From Sphingomonas arvum (GTDB lineage: Bacteria > Pseudomonadota > Alphaproteobacteria > Sphingomonadales > Sphingomonadaceae), in NCBI RefSeq assembly GCF_026013565.1, contig NZ_JAPDOB010000001.1:186001-250000 (forward strand): a stretch of 64,000 nt of DNA. Direction: 5' to 3'. Both the position numbers and the translations under genes were made by a program. Below are positions 36,262 through 45,380 of the stretch, piece after piece (the first letter of the stretch is position 1; each line of letters starts with the position of its first letter). A model generated the notes under the pieces. It was not told where the DNA came from. It saw nothing but the letters and a program-made list of their open reading frames with translations, and searched no databases.

Positions 36262-36992
36262 TTCATCTGCTCCTGCGCGGCGGCAGCTTTGAAGTCGACC
36301 TGGGTGCCGAGCATCTGGATATAGGCGACCAGCGCATCCATTTCGGTCACCTGGCTGGGATCGCCGTCGAAGTCGCGGATCTGCGCCTTGGGATAGCGCT
36401 TGGCGAGGTCGCCGGCATCGCGGCTCGGATCGGCCTGCGCCAGGAGGTCGTCATTGGCCTTAGCGATCGACGCTTCGCTATATGGCACGCCCGTGCGGCT
36501 GAGCGCCCGCAGGTCGCGGCTGACGTCGCCGACCTCCAGTTCGCGACTGGCCAGGAAGGAATAGCCCGGCATGATCGATTCCGGCACCACCGAGCGCGGG
36601 TTCTTGAGGTGCTGCACGTGCCATTCGTCAGAATAGCGTCCGCCGACCCGGGCCAAATCCGGCCCGGTCCGCTTGGAGCCCCATTGGAACGGGTGGTCGT
36701 ACATACTCTCGGCCGCCAGGCTGTAGTGACCGTAGCGCTCTGTCTCATCCCGGAAGGGCCGGATCATCTGGCTGTGACAGCTGTAGCAGCCCTCACGGAT
36801 GTAGATGTTGCGGCCTTCCAGCTCGAGCGGGGTGTAGGGGCGCACCCCGTCGACCTTCTCGATGGTGGAGTCGATCCAGAACAAGGGCGCGATCTCGACG
36901 ATGCCGCCGATGGTGACCACCAGGAGGGAGAGCACCGCCAGGATGGTGACGTTGCGCTCGATGTGGCCGTGGGTGAAGGGCTTGCTGGCCAT
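36258..36992 (-). CDS. ccoO: cbb3-type cytochrome c oxidase subunit II (CcoO)
   Basis: 244 residues. One N-terminal membrane helix and a mono-heme domain with CYSCHSQM, where the family has C-x-x-C-H-x-Q-M. The [24 protein letters not shown] block is highly conserved. This membrane cytochrome c feeds CcoN. It lies 9 bases after ccoN. Confidence 0.96.
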   Translation of the reverse strand: MASKPFTHGHIERNVTILAVLSLLVVTIGGIVEIAPLFWIDSTIEKVDGVRPYTPLELEGRNIYIREGCYSCHSQMIRPFRDETERYGHYSLAAESMYDHPFQWGSKRTGPDLARVGGRYSDEWHVQHLKNPRSVVPESIMPGYSFLASRELEVGDVSRDLRALSRTGVPYSEASIAKANDDLLAQADPSRDAGDLAKRYPKAQIRDFDGDPSQVTEMDALVAYIQMLGTQVDFKAAAAQEQMK

Positions 36993-37001
36993 GGACAGGT
37001 C

Positions 37002-38720
37002 CTATTCGGCGGCGATCGGCTGGGCGACAGGCTCGTTGGCGGGCACCGGCAGGGGTGCCGGCTGCTCCGCCGCCTGAGCCGGCAGCGGCCGGTCGGCGTC
37101 GGGGTTGAAGGGGGCGTCGCTCAGCGGCTTTTCCTGCCGCAGGTTGCCGCGGATCGTCTGGGCGATGTTCCAGATCATGATCAGGAAGCCGGCCAGGTAG
37201 AGCAGGCCGCCCGCCGCGCGGATCAGGTACATCGGGTGCATCGCCTGGACGACTTCCGCGAAGGAGTAGACGAGGTAGCCGTCCGCTCCATATTCGCGCC
37301 ACATCAGGCCCTGCATGATGCCGGCCGTCCACATGGCGGCGGCGTAGAGGACGATCCCCAGGGTCGCGAGCCAGAAGTGCCAGTTGACCATCCGCAGCGA
37401 GTAGAGCCGCTGGCGATTCCACAGGCGCGGGGCGAGATAATAGATGGCGGCGAAGGTGATCATGCCGTTCCAGCCAAGCGCGCCGGCATGGACGTGGCCG
37501 ATGGTCCAGTCGGTGTAGTGCGACAGCGAGTTCACCGCCTTCACCGACAGCATCGGGCCTTCGAAGGTGGCCATGCCGTAGAAGGCCAGCGCCATCACCA
37601 TCATGCGGATGATCGGGTCGGTGCGGACCTTGTCCCACGCCCCGTTGAGGGTCATCAGGCCGTTAATCATGCCGCCCCAGCTCGGCATCCACAGCATCAC
37701 GGAGAACACCATGCCCAGCGTCTGCGCCCAGTCGGGCAGCGCCGTATAATGCAGGTGGTGCGGACCCGCCCAAATGTAGAGGAAGATCAGCGACCAAAAG
37801 TGGATGATCGACAGCCGGTAGCTGTAGACTGGGCGCTCGGCCTGCTTGGGCACGAAGTAGTACATCATGGCCAAGAAGCCGGCCGTCAGGAAGAAGCCGA
37901 CCGCATTGTGGCCGTACCACCATTGGGTCAGCGCATCCTGCACGCCTGCGAATGCCGAGTAGCTTTTGGAGCCGAGCAGGCTGACCGGCATGCTGAGGTT
38001 GTTCACCAGGTGCAGCATGGCAATGGTCAGGATGAAGCTTAGGTAGAACCAGTTGGCAACGTAGATGTGCGGTTCGCGGCGCTTCACGATGGTGCCGACG
38101 AACACCGCTGCATAGGCGACCCACACGACGGTCAGCCACAGGTCGACGTACCACTCGGGCTCGGCATACTCGCGCCCTTCCGTGATCCCGAGCAGGTAGC
38201 CGGTGGCGGCGAGCACGATGAACAACTGGTAGCCCCAGAAGACGAAGCGGGCGAGGGTGGGAAAGGCGAGCCGCGCGCGGCAGGTGCGCTGCACCACGTA
38301 GAAGCTGGTGGCGATCAGGGCATTGCCGCCGAAGGCAAAGATCACCGCCGACGTGTGCAGCGGGCGGAGACGGCCGAAGCTGGTGTATTCGAGGCCTAGG
38401 TTCAGCGCCGGATAGGCCAGCTGAAGCGCGATATAGAGGCCCGCGAGGAAGCCCGCCGCACCCCAGAAGAGAGTGGCAATGACGCCCCACCGGACGGGGT
38501 CGTCATCGTAGCGCGAGTGGTCGGCCTTGCGCGGCGCTGCGGCGGTGGCGAACGCGAAGTAATTGGCCTTTTGCAGGCCAGCGGTCATCGCCAGCAGCGC
38601 CGCGATCGCGACGATGGCCATGTGGACCGAGAAGCCGAAGTCGGCAGAGGCGGCCACCGCGATCACGGCGATCACCGCGACCAGCAGCCACCCGCCGCTC
38701 TTGAGTACCAGCTGTTCCAT
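37002..38720 (-). CDS. ccoN: cbb3-type cytochrome c oxidase subunit I (CcoN)
   Basis: 572 residues with about 14 hydrophobic segments. It is the heme-copper catalytic subunit that reduces oxygen to water and pumps protons under low oxygen. Conserved His-rich segments are [17 protein letters not shown] (heme b3/CuB side), [14 protein letters not shown] and [20 protein letters not shown]. The N-terminus holds two extra predicted helices. The ATG at 38720 is preceded by a 180-base space carrying an FNR/FixK-like site. First gene of ccoNOQP-GHIS. Confidence 0.96.
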   Translation of the reverse strand: MEQLVLKSGGWLLVAVIAVIAVAASADFGFSVHMAIVAIAALLAMTAGLQKANYFAFATAAAPRKADHSRYDDDPVRWGVIATLFWGAAGFLAGLYIALQLAYPALNLGLEYTSFGRLRPLHTSAVIFAFGGNALIATSFYVVQRTCRARLAFPTLARFVFWGYQLFIVLAATGYLLGITEGREYAEPEWYVDLWLTVVWVAYAAVFVGTIVKRREPHIYVANWFYLSFILTIAMLHLVNNLSMPVSLLGSKSYSAFAGVQDALTQWWYGHNAVGFFLTAGFLAMMYYFVPKQAERPVYSYRLSIIHFWSLIFLYIWAGPHHLHYTALPDWAQTLGMVFSVMLWMPSWGGMINGLMTLNGAWDKVRTDPIIRMMVMALAFYGMATFEGPMLSVKAVNSLSHYTDWTIGHVHAGALGWNGMITFAAIYYLAPRLWNRQRLYSLRMVNWHFWLATLGIVLYAAAMWTAGIMQGLMWREYGADGYLVYSFAEVVQAMHPMYLIRAAGGLLYLAGFLIMIWNIAQTIRGNLRQEKPLSDAPFNPDADRPLPAQAAEQPAPLPVPANEPVAQPIAAE

Positions 38721-38859
38721 GAGTTTCGCCCGTCAATTGCCCTTGCGCCAAGACTAGCGAAGAGCAGGCGGGCCGCGCCGTAAGCAAAGTTACTTAGCTT
38801 CAGGGCGCCCGCGCGGACCCCGCGCCGAGCCTCCCTGCCGCCTAGGGCCTCAAGGTGAA

Positions 38860-38873
38860 TTGCGCTGGATCAA
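38860..38873 (-). promoter_or_regulatory. FNR/FixK-like box upstream of ccoN
   Basis: The 14-mer TTGCGCTGGATCAA matches the symmetric consensus TTGATC-NN-GATCAA at 10 of 12 fixed positions, with one perfect half-site GATCAA. It lies 140 bases before the ccoN start. Such boxes activate cbb3 genes at low oxygen in many alphaproteobacteria. No FNR or FixK gene is in the window. The site overlaps the last two bases of the his terminator T-tract. Confidence 0.6.
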
Positions 38874-38894
38874 AACGGGCGCACGAGGCGCCCG
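38872..38894 (-). terminator. Intrinsic terminator of the histidine operon
   Basis: On the minus strand a 7-bp stem CGGGCGC/GCGCCCG with a 5-base loop is followed by TTTTG. It begins 6 bases after the hisIE stop, so it most likely ends the his transcript before the cco cluster. Confidence 0.75.
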
Positions 38895-38899
38895 GAGCG

Positions 38900-39532
38900 T
38901 CAGCTGCGGTGGCGGCGGCGCAGCACCTCGACCACCTCGTTCCACCCGAAGCCGCGCGCCTCCATCAGCACGGTGAGATGATAGAGCAGGTCGGCGATCT
39001 CCTCCGCGGTTCCGGCTGGGTCACGGGTGACGGCGGCGAGCGCGACCTCGACGCCCTCCTCGCCGATCTTTTGCGCGATCCGGGTCGGGCCTTCCTTCAA
39101 GAGCCAGCGGGTGTAGCTGGTGTCCGGACCGGAGCGCGCCCGTTCGGCCACTACCTGCGACAGCTCGGCCAGCCAGGCGGGGCCGTCGAGTTCGCCGCCG
39201 AAGCAGCTCGGCGTGCCTTCGTGGCAGGTCGGGCCTTCGGGGTCGGCCAGCACGACTAGCGCATCGGCGTCGCAATCCTCGTGGACGGCGCGCACCCGGA
39301 GGCGGTTGCCGCTCGTCTCGCCCTTCTGCCACAGCCGGTTCTTGGAGCGGCTGAAGAAGGTTGCGTAACCGGTCTCCAGCGTGGCGCCGAGCGCCGCCTC
39401 GTCCATGTAGCCGAGCATCAGCAGCCGGCCGCCGTGCGCATCCTGCACCGCCGCAGGCAGAAGCCCGCCCATCTTGTCCCAGGCAAGGGCGGGCAGGTCG
39501 GCGGGTGTCAGGGGCGAACGTCGATCCCGCAT
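38900..39532 (-). CDS. hisIE: Bifunctional phosphoribosyl-AMP cyclohydrolase / phosphoribosyl-ATP pyrophosphatase
   Basis: 210 residues with both domains: HisI at residues 1-110 (LGYMDEAALGATLETGYATFFSRSKNRLWQKGE; zinc Cys in CHEGTPSCF; metal Asp in EDCDADA) and HisE at 115-205 (WLLKEGPTRIAQKIGEEGVEVALAA... AEEIADLLYHLTVLM). It carries out steps 2 and 3 of histidine synthesis. The fusion is the enterobacterial type; most alphaproteobacteria have separate hisE and hisI genes. It overlaps hisF by 25 bases. Confidence 0.95.
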   Translation of the reverse strand: MRDRRSPLTPADLPALAWDKMGGLLPAAVQDAHGGRLLMLGYMDEAALGATLETGYATFFSRSKNRLWQKGETSGNRLRVRAVHEDCDADALVVLADPEGPTCHEGTPSCFGGELDGPAWLAELSQVVAERARSGPDTSYTRWLLKEGPTRIAQKIGEEGVEVALAAVTRDPAGTAEEIADLLYHLTVLMEARGFGWNEVVEVLRRRHRS

Positions 39533-40275
39533 CGGGCGAGAAACTCCTTGAGCTCGGGAATGGCGATCAGTCGGTCGTGGAAGACGGTGGCGGCGAGCGC
39601 CCCGCTGGCGCCGGCCAGGAAGGCATCCCGGAAGTGTGCGGGCGCGCCGGCGCCCCCGCTGGCGATCACGGGCACGGTGACGGCGTCGGCGACGTCACGG
39701 GTATGGTCGAGGTCGTAGCCGGACCGCACACCGTCCCGGCTCATGCAGTTGAGCACGATCTCGCCGGCCCCGCGCTCGGCCGCTTCGCGAACCCAATCGA
39801 GCGTGCGCCGGCCGGCCGCGCGGCTGCGGGTCGGGTCGCCGGTATATTGTTTAACGTGATAGTTGCCGTCTTCATCGCGCAGGCTGTCCACCCCAACGAC
39901 GACGCACTGGCTTCCAAAGTCGCGCGCGAGATCCTCGATCAGCGCCGGCCGTTCCAGTGCGGGCGAGTTGACCGACACCTTGTCGGCGCCCGCTTCCAGG
40001 CAGGCCGCCGCCTGGTCGCGCGTGCGGATGCCGCCGGCGACGGCGAATGGGATGTCGATCAGGCGCGCCACGCGGCGGATCCAGTCCAGGTCGAGCGTCC
40101 GTCCCGCCGGACTAGCCGAGATGTCGTAGAAGACAAGTTCGTCGGCGCTTTGCGCCACGTAGTAAGCGGTATGCTCCTCGATGCCGCCCACGTCGCGGTG
40201 GCCTTCGAAGCGGACGCCCTTGACCACGCGCCCATCGCGCACGTCGAGGCAGGGGATGATCCGGCGTGCCGGCAC
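39508..40275 (-). CDS. hisF: Imidazole glycerol phosphate synthase subunit HisF
   Basis: 255 residues, cyclase half of the HisH/HisF synthase. The (beta/alpha)8 barrel has catalytic Asp residues in IIPCLDVRDGRVVKGV and in NCMSRDGVRSGYDLD. It forms IGP and AICAR from PRFAR plus ammonia delivered by HisH. GTG start at 40275, directly after the hisA TAG. Confidence 0.97.
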   Translation of the reverse strand: MPARRIIPCLDVRDGRVVKGVRFEGHRDVGGIEEHTAYYVAQSADELVFYDISASPAGRTLDLDWIRRVARLIDIPFAVAGGIRTRDQAAACLEAGADKVSVNSPALERPALIEDLARDFGSQCVVVGVDSLRDEDGNYHVKQYTGDPTRSRAAGRRTLDWVREAAERGAGEIVLNCMSRDGVRSGYDLDHTRDVADAVTVPVIASGGAGAPAHFRDAFLAGASGALAATVFHDRLIAIPELKEFLARCGIDVRP

Positions 40276-40983
40276 CTAGGTAAACAGTTCGGACAGGGGG
40301 ATATGGCCTTCCCACAAGGCCTTGCCGACAATCGCGCCATCGGTCGGCAGGTGCGCGATGTCGGCGAGCGACGAAATACCGCCGCTGGCCTGTATGGCGA
40401 GGTGCGGGAGGCGCTCGGCGGCCTCCCCGTAAAGGGCGGCGTTGGGCCCCTCCAGCATGCCGTCCCGGCCGATATCGGTGAGCAGCAGGTGGCGCGCTTG
40501 CGGGAAGCGACCGGCAAGCTCCCACAAGCTGAGCCCGCTTGCCGCCTGCCAGCCGTGCATGGCGACCCTAGGCGTGCCCTGTTCCACGCGGACGTCCATT
40601 GCAAGGGTGATGCGGTCCGGACCGAAGCTGTCGAGCATCGACCCGACCAGGTCGGGCCGGGTTACGCACAGGCTGCCGACCACCGCGCGATCGACGCCCT
40701 GTTCGAATAGGCGGGCGACGTGGCCGGCGGTGCGAATGCCCCCGGCGACCTGCAGCTTTAGGCCGGACGAGCGGGCGAGAGTGCTAAGCAGGTCGTGCTG
40801 CACCGGTTCGCCCACGCGGGTGCCGTCGAGGTCGACGATGTGCGCCCAGGTCGCGCCCGCAGCGGCGAAGCGGGCGAGGGCGGCCGCCGGCGCTTCGTTG
40901 TAGAAGGTGCTGTCCTCGAACCGACCCTGGCGGAGGCGCACTGGCCGCCCACCGATCAGATCCATGGCGGGATAGACGATCAT
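40276..40983 (-). CDS. hisA: 1-(5-phosphoribosyl)-5-[(5-phosphoribosylamino)methylideneamino]imidazole-4-carboxamide isomerase
   Basis: 235 residues from ATG 40983 (MIVYPAMDLIGGRPVRLRQG). Half-barrel repeats typical of HisA with catalytic Asp in PAMDLIGG and Asp in LTDIGRDGMLEGPN. It isomerises ProFAR to PRFAR. The start overlaps the hisH stop (ATGA); an in-frame ATG at 40995 would add four residues. Confidence 0.96.
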   Translation of the reverse strand: MIVYPAMDLIGGRPVRLRQGRFEDSTFYNEAPAAALARFAAAGATWAHIVDLDGTRVGEPVQHDLLSTLARSSGLKLQVAGGIRTAGHVARLFEQGVDRAVVGSLCVTRPDLVGSMLDSFGPDRITLAMDVRVEQGTPRVAMHGWQAASGLSLWELAGRFPQARHLLLTDIGRDGMLEGPNAALYGEAAERLPHLAIQASGGISSLADIAHLPTDGAIVGKALWEGHIPLSELFT

Positions 40984-41561
40984 GCGGCCAGCCATGCTCC
41001 GAGGAAGCGGGCACCGGCCGCGCCGGAGCGCTCGGGGTGAAATTGTGCACCGGTCAGGCGGCCGGAGCGGACCACCGCTGGCACGGTACGGCCGTAGTCG
41101 GTGCTGGCGGCAGTCGCCGGGCCGTCGTCACAGGCATAGCTATGGGCGAAGTAGACGTAGTCGCCGCTGGCGAGGCCGAGCGATGGGTCGCGCACGTCCA
41201 GCTTGCTCCACCCCATATGCGGTACGGGGCGCTCCGGCGCGGGCTGCAGCTTGCGGACGCGGCCGGGCAGCAGGCCGAGGCCGCGCGTGTCCTCTTCTTC
41301 CGTATGCTCGAACAGCAACTGCATGCCGAGGCAGATGCCGAGCAGCGGCTGGGGGAGTTCGGCGACGAGCCGGTCCAGCCCGCGCGCACGGGCTTGCCGC
41401 ATTGCATAGCCGGCGTGACCAACGCCGGGCAGGACCAGCTTGTCGGCGGCGCGAAGCACCTCCGGCTCACCGCTGATCTCCGGCACGACGCCCAGGCGCT
41501 CGAACGCGATCGCGACGGAGCCCAAGTTACCGTAGCCGAGGTCGATGCAGACTAGCCTCAC
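40980..41561 (-). CDS. hisH: Imidazole glycerol phosphate synthase subunit HisH
   Basis: 193 residues, glutamine amidotransferase. The nucleophilic Cys is in LLGICLGMQLLF and the catalytic His-Glu pair is in GAQFHPERSG. It produces ammonia for HisF. GTG start at 41561 overlapping the hisCB stop (GTGA), and its own stop overlaps hisA. Confidence 0.96.
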   Translation of the reverse strand: MRLVCIDLGYGNLGSVAIAFERLGVVPEISGEPEVLRAADKLVLPGVGHAGYAMRQARARGLDRLVAELPQPLLGICLGMQLLFEHTEEEDTRGLGLLPGRVRKLQPAPERPVPHMGWSKLDVRDPSLGLASGDYVYFAHSYACDDGPATAASTDYGRTVPAVVRSGRLTGAQFHPERSGAAGARFLGAWLAA

Positions 41562-43210
41562 AGCACGCCCTTGGTGCTGGGCAGGGCGTCGGCCGCGCCC
41601 TCCCGCGCCACGGCCTGGCGCAGCGCCCGGCCGAATGCCTTGAAGCAGGCCTCAACCTTGTGGTGGTCGTTCTGGCCGTCGACCCGAACGTGGATGGCGG
41701 CGCGCATGCTGTCGGCCAGGCTGCGGAAGACGTGCGGCGTCATCTCGGTCGGATAGGCGCCGATGTGGGTCGCGTCGAACGCTCCTTCGAAGCGGCAGAA
41801 CGGGCGGCCGGACAGATCGATCAGCACCTGCGCCTCGGTTTCATCCATCGGCAGGGCGAAGCCAAACCGGCCAATTCCGCGCTTGTCGTCGAGCGCTCGT
41901 CCGAGCGCCTCGCCGAGCGCGATGGCGCAATCCTCGACGCTGTGATGGGCGTCGATGTCGAGGTCGCCATCGCAGCTCAGCAGCAGGCTGAAGTTGCCGT
42001 GGGCTGCGACCTGGTCGAGCATGTGGTCGAAGAAGGGCACGCCCGTGTCGATCCGGCGCGGCTCGGCCATGTCGAGGTCCACCGAGACCGCGATCCTGGT
42101 CTCCTTTGTGTCGCGGACCAGCTCGGCCCGGCGCTGCTTCGGCGCGGCGGTGGCGGGCACCTCGAAGGCGCGCAGTGCGGCGTCGTTCTCTTCTGGCGTG
42201 CCGATCGTGAGCCGCACCCCGCCCGGCGCCGCGTTGGGCCGGAAGCGAATGCGGATGCCCAGTGTGTCCAGGCGCCGGCTCAGCGCTTCCGCATCGTTCA
42301 CTTCCAGGAACAGGAAGTTGCCCGCGCTTCCGTGCACGCAATGGACGATCGGCGAGGTGGCGAGCAGCGGGGCGAGCCTCTCGCGTTCCGCCTTGATCCG
42401 CTCGATCCGCTCCAGGTGAACGGCGCGCCGGGCGGGTGACAGCGCCTTCAGCGCCTCGTCGATGCACAGAGTGGGGAGCGGGTAGGGCGGCGCGGCGCGG
42501 GCAACCATGGCGATCGTCTCGGGCGCGGCGACGAGCCCGCCCACCCGCGCACCGGCGAGCCCGAATGCCTTCGACAAGGTCTTGAGCACGATCAGATTCG
42601 GCCGACGGGTCGCTTCATCGGCCAGGCTCGGCGTGTCGGAGAACTCCAGATAGGCCTCGTCCGACAACACCATGGTGTTGGGCAGCGCATCCGCTACCGC
42701 CAGCACGTCGGCGGACTCGACCGGCGTTCCGGTGGGGTTGTTGGGCGAGCATATGAAGACGAGCTTCAGGTTTGCCTCACCCGCGACGGCGTCCAGCAGC
42801 CGCTTCGGCTCGAAGGCGAAATCCGCGCCCAGCCGCGCCTCGATGACGCGGGCGCCCTGCAGGTTTGCGAAATGGGCGTAGGCGGAGAAGGTCGGCAGGC
42901 ACACCGCCACCGCGTCCTCCTGCGGTCGGCAGAAGGTGCGCACGAGCAGGTCGATGGCATCGTCCCCGCCGCGGGTCACCAAAAAGCTGTCCGGGGCCAC
43001 GCCATACAATGCGGCCATCGCCACGCGCAGCCGGATCGGCTGCGGTTCGGGGTAACGGTTCACCCCGGCGCTTCCGAGCGGCGGGAATGGGTTCTCGTTC
43101 GCGTCAAGTTTGATGGTCTCAGACCCGAATGGGTTCCCATCCCGCTTGCCTAGGTCGAAGGCGGGCAGGCGCAGGATCTCGGGCCGGGCGAGGTACTCGG
43201 CGAGGCTCAT
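41558..43210 (-). CDS. hisCB: Fused histidinol-phosphate aminotransferase / imidazoleglycerol-phosphate dehydratase (HisC-HisB)
   Basis: 550 residues in one uninterrupted frame. Residues 1 to about 350 are HisC: N-terminal LDANENPFPPLG, SPNNPTG, LSDEAYLEF, PLP Lys in TLSKAFGLAGARVG, final Arg in VRLTIGTPEEN. Residues from about 360 to 550 are HisB dehydratase: RDTKETRI, FFDHMLDQVAAHG, DAHHSVED, DHHKVEACFKAFGRALRQA, ending LPSTKGVL. No stop, ATG or GTG with a ribosome binding site lies at the junction near 42130-42160. The HisB part resembles the C-terminal domain of the enterobacterial two-domain HisB (QRRA-x-x-V-R-x-TKET), but the histidinol-phosphatase domain is absent. The start overlaps the hisD stop (ATGA). 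Confidence 0.93.
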   Translation of the reverse strand: MSLAEYLARPEILRLPAFDLGKRDGNPFGSETIKLDANENPFPPLGSAGVNRYPEPQPIRLRVAMAALYGVAPDSFLVTRGGDDAIDLLVRTFCRPQEDAVAVCLPTFSAYAHFANLQGARVIEARLGADFAFEPKRLLDAVAGEANLKLVFICSPNNPTGTPVESADVLAVADALPNTMVLSDEAYLEFSDTPSLADEATRRPNLIVLKTLSKAFGLAGARVGGLVAAPETIAMVARAAPPYPLPTLCIDEALKALSPARRAVHLERIERIKAERERLAPLLATSPIVHCVHGSAGNFLFLEVNDAEALSRRLDTLGIRIRFRPNAAPGGVRLTIGTPEENDAALRAFEVPATAAPKQRRAELVRDTKETRIAVSVDLDMAEPRRIDTGVPFFDHMLDQVAAHGNFSLLLSCDGDLDIDAHHSVEDCAIALGEALGRALDDKRGIGRFGFALPMDETEAQVLIDLSGRPFCRFEGAFDATHIGAYPTEMTPHVFRSLADSMRAAIHVRVDGQNDHHKVEACFKAFGRALRQAVAREGAADALPSTKGVL

Positions 43211-44493
43211 GCATTCACCCGGGCATCGGCTGCGCGGGCGTGCGCCTCCAGCCCTTCCAACCGGGCGAGCGCCGCGGCAACGGGCGCGATCGCCTGCGCG
43301 GCACCGTCGGCCAATTGCTGCACGGTCATCGCTTTCATGAACGTCAGGACCGACACACCGCTCCACGCCCGCGCCGCGCCGTCGGTCGGCAGGACGTGGC
43401 TCGAACCGGCGCAATAATCGCCGAAGGTCTCGGCCGATTGCCGACCGGCGAACACCGCGCCCGCATTGCAAATGCTCGGCAGCAGCGCCTCCGGGTCGGC
43501 GAGGTTTAGCGACAGGTGCTCGGGCGCATAGGCGTTCGCCACCTCCGCCGCCGTGTCGAGGTCCGGGCACAGCACTAGCCGCGCCTGCTCCAGCGAGGCC
43601 TCTGCGGTCGCCCGACGCGGCAGGTCGGCCACTTGCCGCTGCACTTCGCCCCGCACGGCTTCGAGCAAGCTCGCCGAGTCCGTGGCCAGCATGACCTGCG
43701 CCTGTGAGTCGTGCTCGGCCTGGCTCAGCAGGTCGGCAGCAACGACCGCAGGGTCGGCCTCGCCGTCGGCGATGACCAGCAACTCGGACGGGCCGGCCGG
43801 CATGTCGATCGCCGGTCCGCCGGGGAGGGATGCGACGAGCGTCTTGGCCTCGGCCACCCAGGCGTTGCCCGGACCGCAGATCTTGTCGCAGCGTGGGATC
43901 GCTCCGGCCCCGAACGCCAGCGCGGCGATCGCCTGCGCCCCGCCAATAGTCCATACCGCGTCGATACCGCACAGCTCCGCCGAGAGCGCGACCAGCGGAT
44001 CGAGGCTGGCGTCGCACGGCGGCGTGACCACTACCAGCTCGCCCACGCCGGCCGCTTCCGCGGGCAGTGCGAGCATCAGCAGCGTAGAAAACAGAGGGGT
44101 CGCTCCGCCCGGCACATACAGGCCGACCCGGTCGATCGGCCGCCATAGCTTGCGCACCATGAGGCCGGGCTGGATCTCGACCGCCACGTCGGCTGGCCGA
44201 CTTGCTTGATGGAACGTACGGATGTTGGCGACGGCCAGCTCGATCGCGGCCCGCTGCTCGCTGCTCAGCATTCGCCGAGCTTCCCTCGCGCCATCCGCGA
44301 CCGGCACCAGCTCCGGCGCAGCGCGGTCGATTTGCTCGGCGTGGCGCACCACGGCTTCCCAGCCATCGGCCCGCACGTCCTCGACGATGGTCGCGACCGT
44401 CTGCTTCAGCGCTGGGTCCGCCCTACCACTTGGGCGCGACAGCACGGCCGCCTGCTCGACGGCGCCAAGCTCGTTCCAAACTACGCTCTTCAC
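43207..44493 (-). CDS. hisD: Histidinol dehydrogenase
   Basis: 428 residues from a GTG at 44493 (VKSVVWNELGAVEQ). The family block GPGNAWVAEAKTLV and the zinc/catalytic region with PAGPSELLVIADGEADPAVVAADLLSQAEHD (residues about 245-275) are present, as are catalytic His-Glu in AYAPEHLSLN. It performs the last two oxidations, histidinol to histidine. The start overlaps the hisG stop (GTGA). Confidence 0.96.
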   Translation of the reverse strand: MKSVVWNELGAVEQAAVLSRPSGRADPALKQTVATIVEDVRADGWEAVVRHAEQIDRAAPELVPVADGAREARRMLSSEQRAAIELAVANIRTFHQASRPADVAVEIQPGLMVRKLWRPIDRVGLYVPGGATPLFSTLLMLALPAEAAGVGELVVVTPPCDASLDPLVALSAELCGIDAVWTIGGAQAIAALAFGAGAIPRCDKICGPGNAWVAEAKTLVASLPGGPAIDMPAGPSELLVIADGEADPAVVAADLLSQAEHDSQAQVMLATDSASLLEAVRGEVQRQVADLPRRATAEASLEQARLVLCPDLDTAAEVANAYAPEHLSLNLADPEALLPSICNAGAVFAGRQSAETFGDYCAGSSHVLPTDGAARAWSGVSVLTFMKAMTVQQLADGAAQAIAPVAAALARLEGLEAHARAADARVNA

Positions 44494-45380
44494 AGCATCA
44501 TCTTCTCGATCGGCAAGACCAGGATCGCCGACGCGCCGGCCGCCTTGAGGTCGTGCAGCGTTTCCCAGAACACCGATTCCTGGCAAACGGCGTGCACGGC
44601 GAAGTGCCCCGGCCGCCCGTGCAGCGGAAGGATGGTCGGTGCCTCCGCGCCCGGAAGCAGCCGGGTGATCGCCGGCAGCGCGGTGCTCGGCGCATTGAGC
44701 ATGATGTATTTGGCGTCGCGGGTGCCGATCACGCCCTGCAGCCGCTTCCACAGCCGCTCCGCCTGCTCCTGCTTGGGGCCAGTCACGGGCTTGCGGGTGC
44801 GGATCAGCACTGCCTCGCTGTCCAGGACGGTGTCCACCGCCCTAAGGCCGTTCGCTTCCAGCGTGGCGCCGGTCGACACTAGGTCGCAGATGAAGGGCGC
44901 TATGCCCAGACGCGGCGCCAGTTCCACCGCTCCGTTCATCTTGACTGCCTCAGCGTCGATGCCGCGCTCTGCCAGCCACGCGTCGACGATGTTGGGGTAG
45001 GAAGTGGCGATGCGCTGGCCGGCCAGGCTCTCTGCACCATGCCACTGCGCTCCCTCGGGCGCCGCTAGCTTCAGCGTGCAGTGACCGAAGCCCAGCGCCG
45101 CCACGACCTCGCAGCGCTCCTCGCCCTCGTCGAGCGCGAATTCGTACAACACGTTCTGCCCCACGATGCCGAACTCGCACGCCCCATCGGCGACGAAAGT
45201 CGGGATGTCGTCATCCCGCACAAACATCAGGTCGGCTGGGAAATTCTCGATTCGAGCCGCCAGCGCGTTCTTGCCGTTCGCGATGCGCAGGCCGGCATCG
45301 GTCAGCAGCCCGCGGCTAAGGTCGGAGAGCCGCCCCGACTTCTGAACTGCGATGTGCAGCCGCTCCGCGTCAACCAGCAT
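44490..45380 (-). CDS. hisG: ATP phosphoribosyltransferase, long form
   Basis: 296 residues. This is the long, HisZ-independent form with a C-terminal regulatory domain: IAVQKSGRLSD at the start, FVRDDDIPTFV, ICDLVSTGATLEANGLR, and the C-terminal AGASAILVLPIEKMML, similar to E. coli HisG. It begins the pathway and is normally feedback-inhibited by histidine. The start overlaps the end of the trpR-like gene by 11 bases. Confidence 0.95.
   Translation of the reverse strand: MLVDAERLHIAVQKSGRLSDLSRGLLTDAGLRIANGKNALAARIENFPADLMFVRDDDIPTFVADGACEFGIVGQNVLYEFALDEGEERCEVVAALGFGHCTLKLAAPEGAQWHGAESLAGQRIATSYPNIVDAWLAERGIDAEAVKMNGAVELAPRLGIAPFICDLVSTGATLEANGLRAVDTVLDSEAVLIRTRKPVTGPKQEQAERLWKRLQGVIGTRDAKYIMLNAPSTALPAITRLLPGAEAPTILPLHGRPGHFAVHAVCQESVFWETLHDLKAAGASAILVLPIEKMML

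Noticed and set aside
43211-44146. Upstream extension of the hisCB frame to 44146
   Set aside because: This region encodes hisD in another frame; hisCB begins at the ATGA overlap at 43210.
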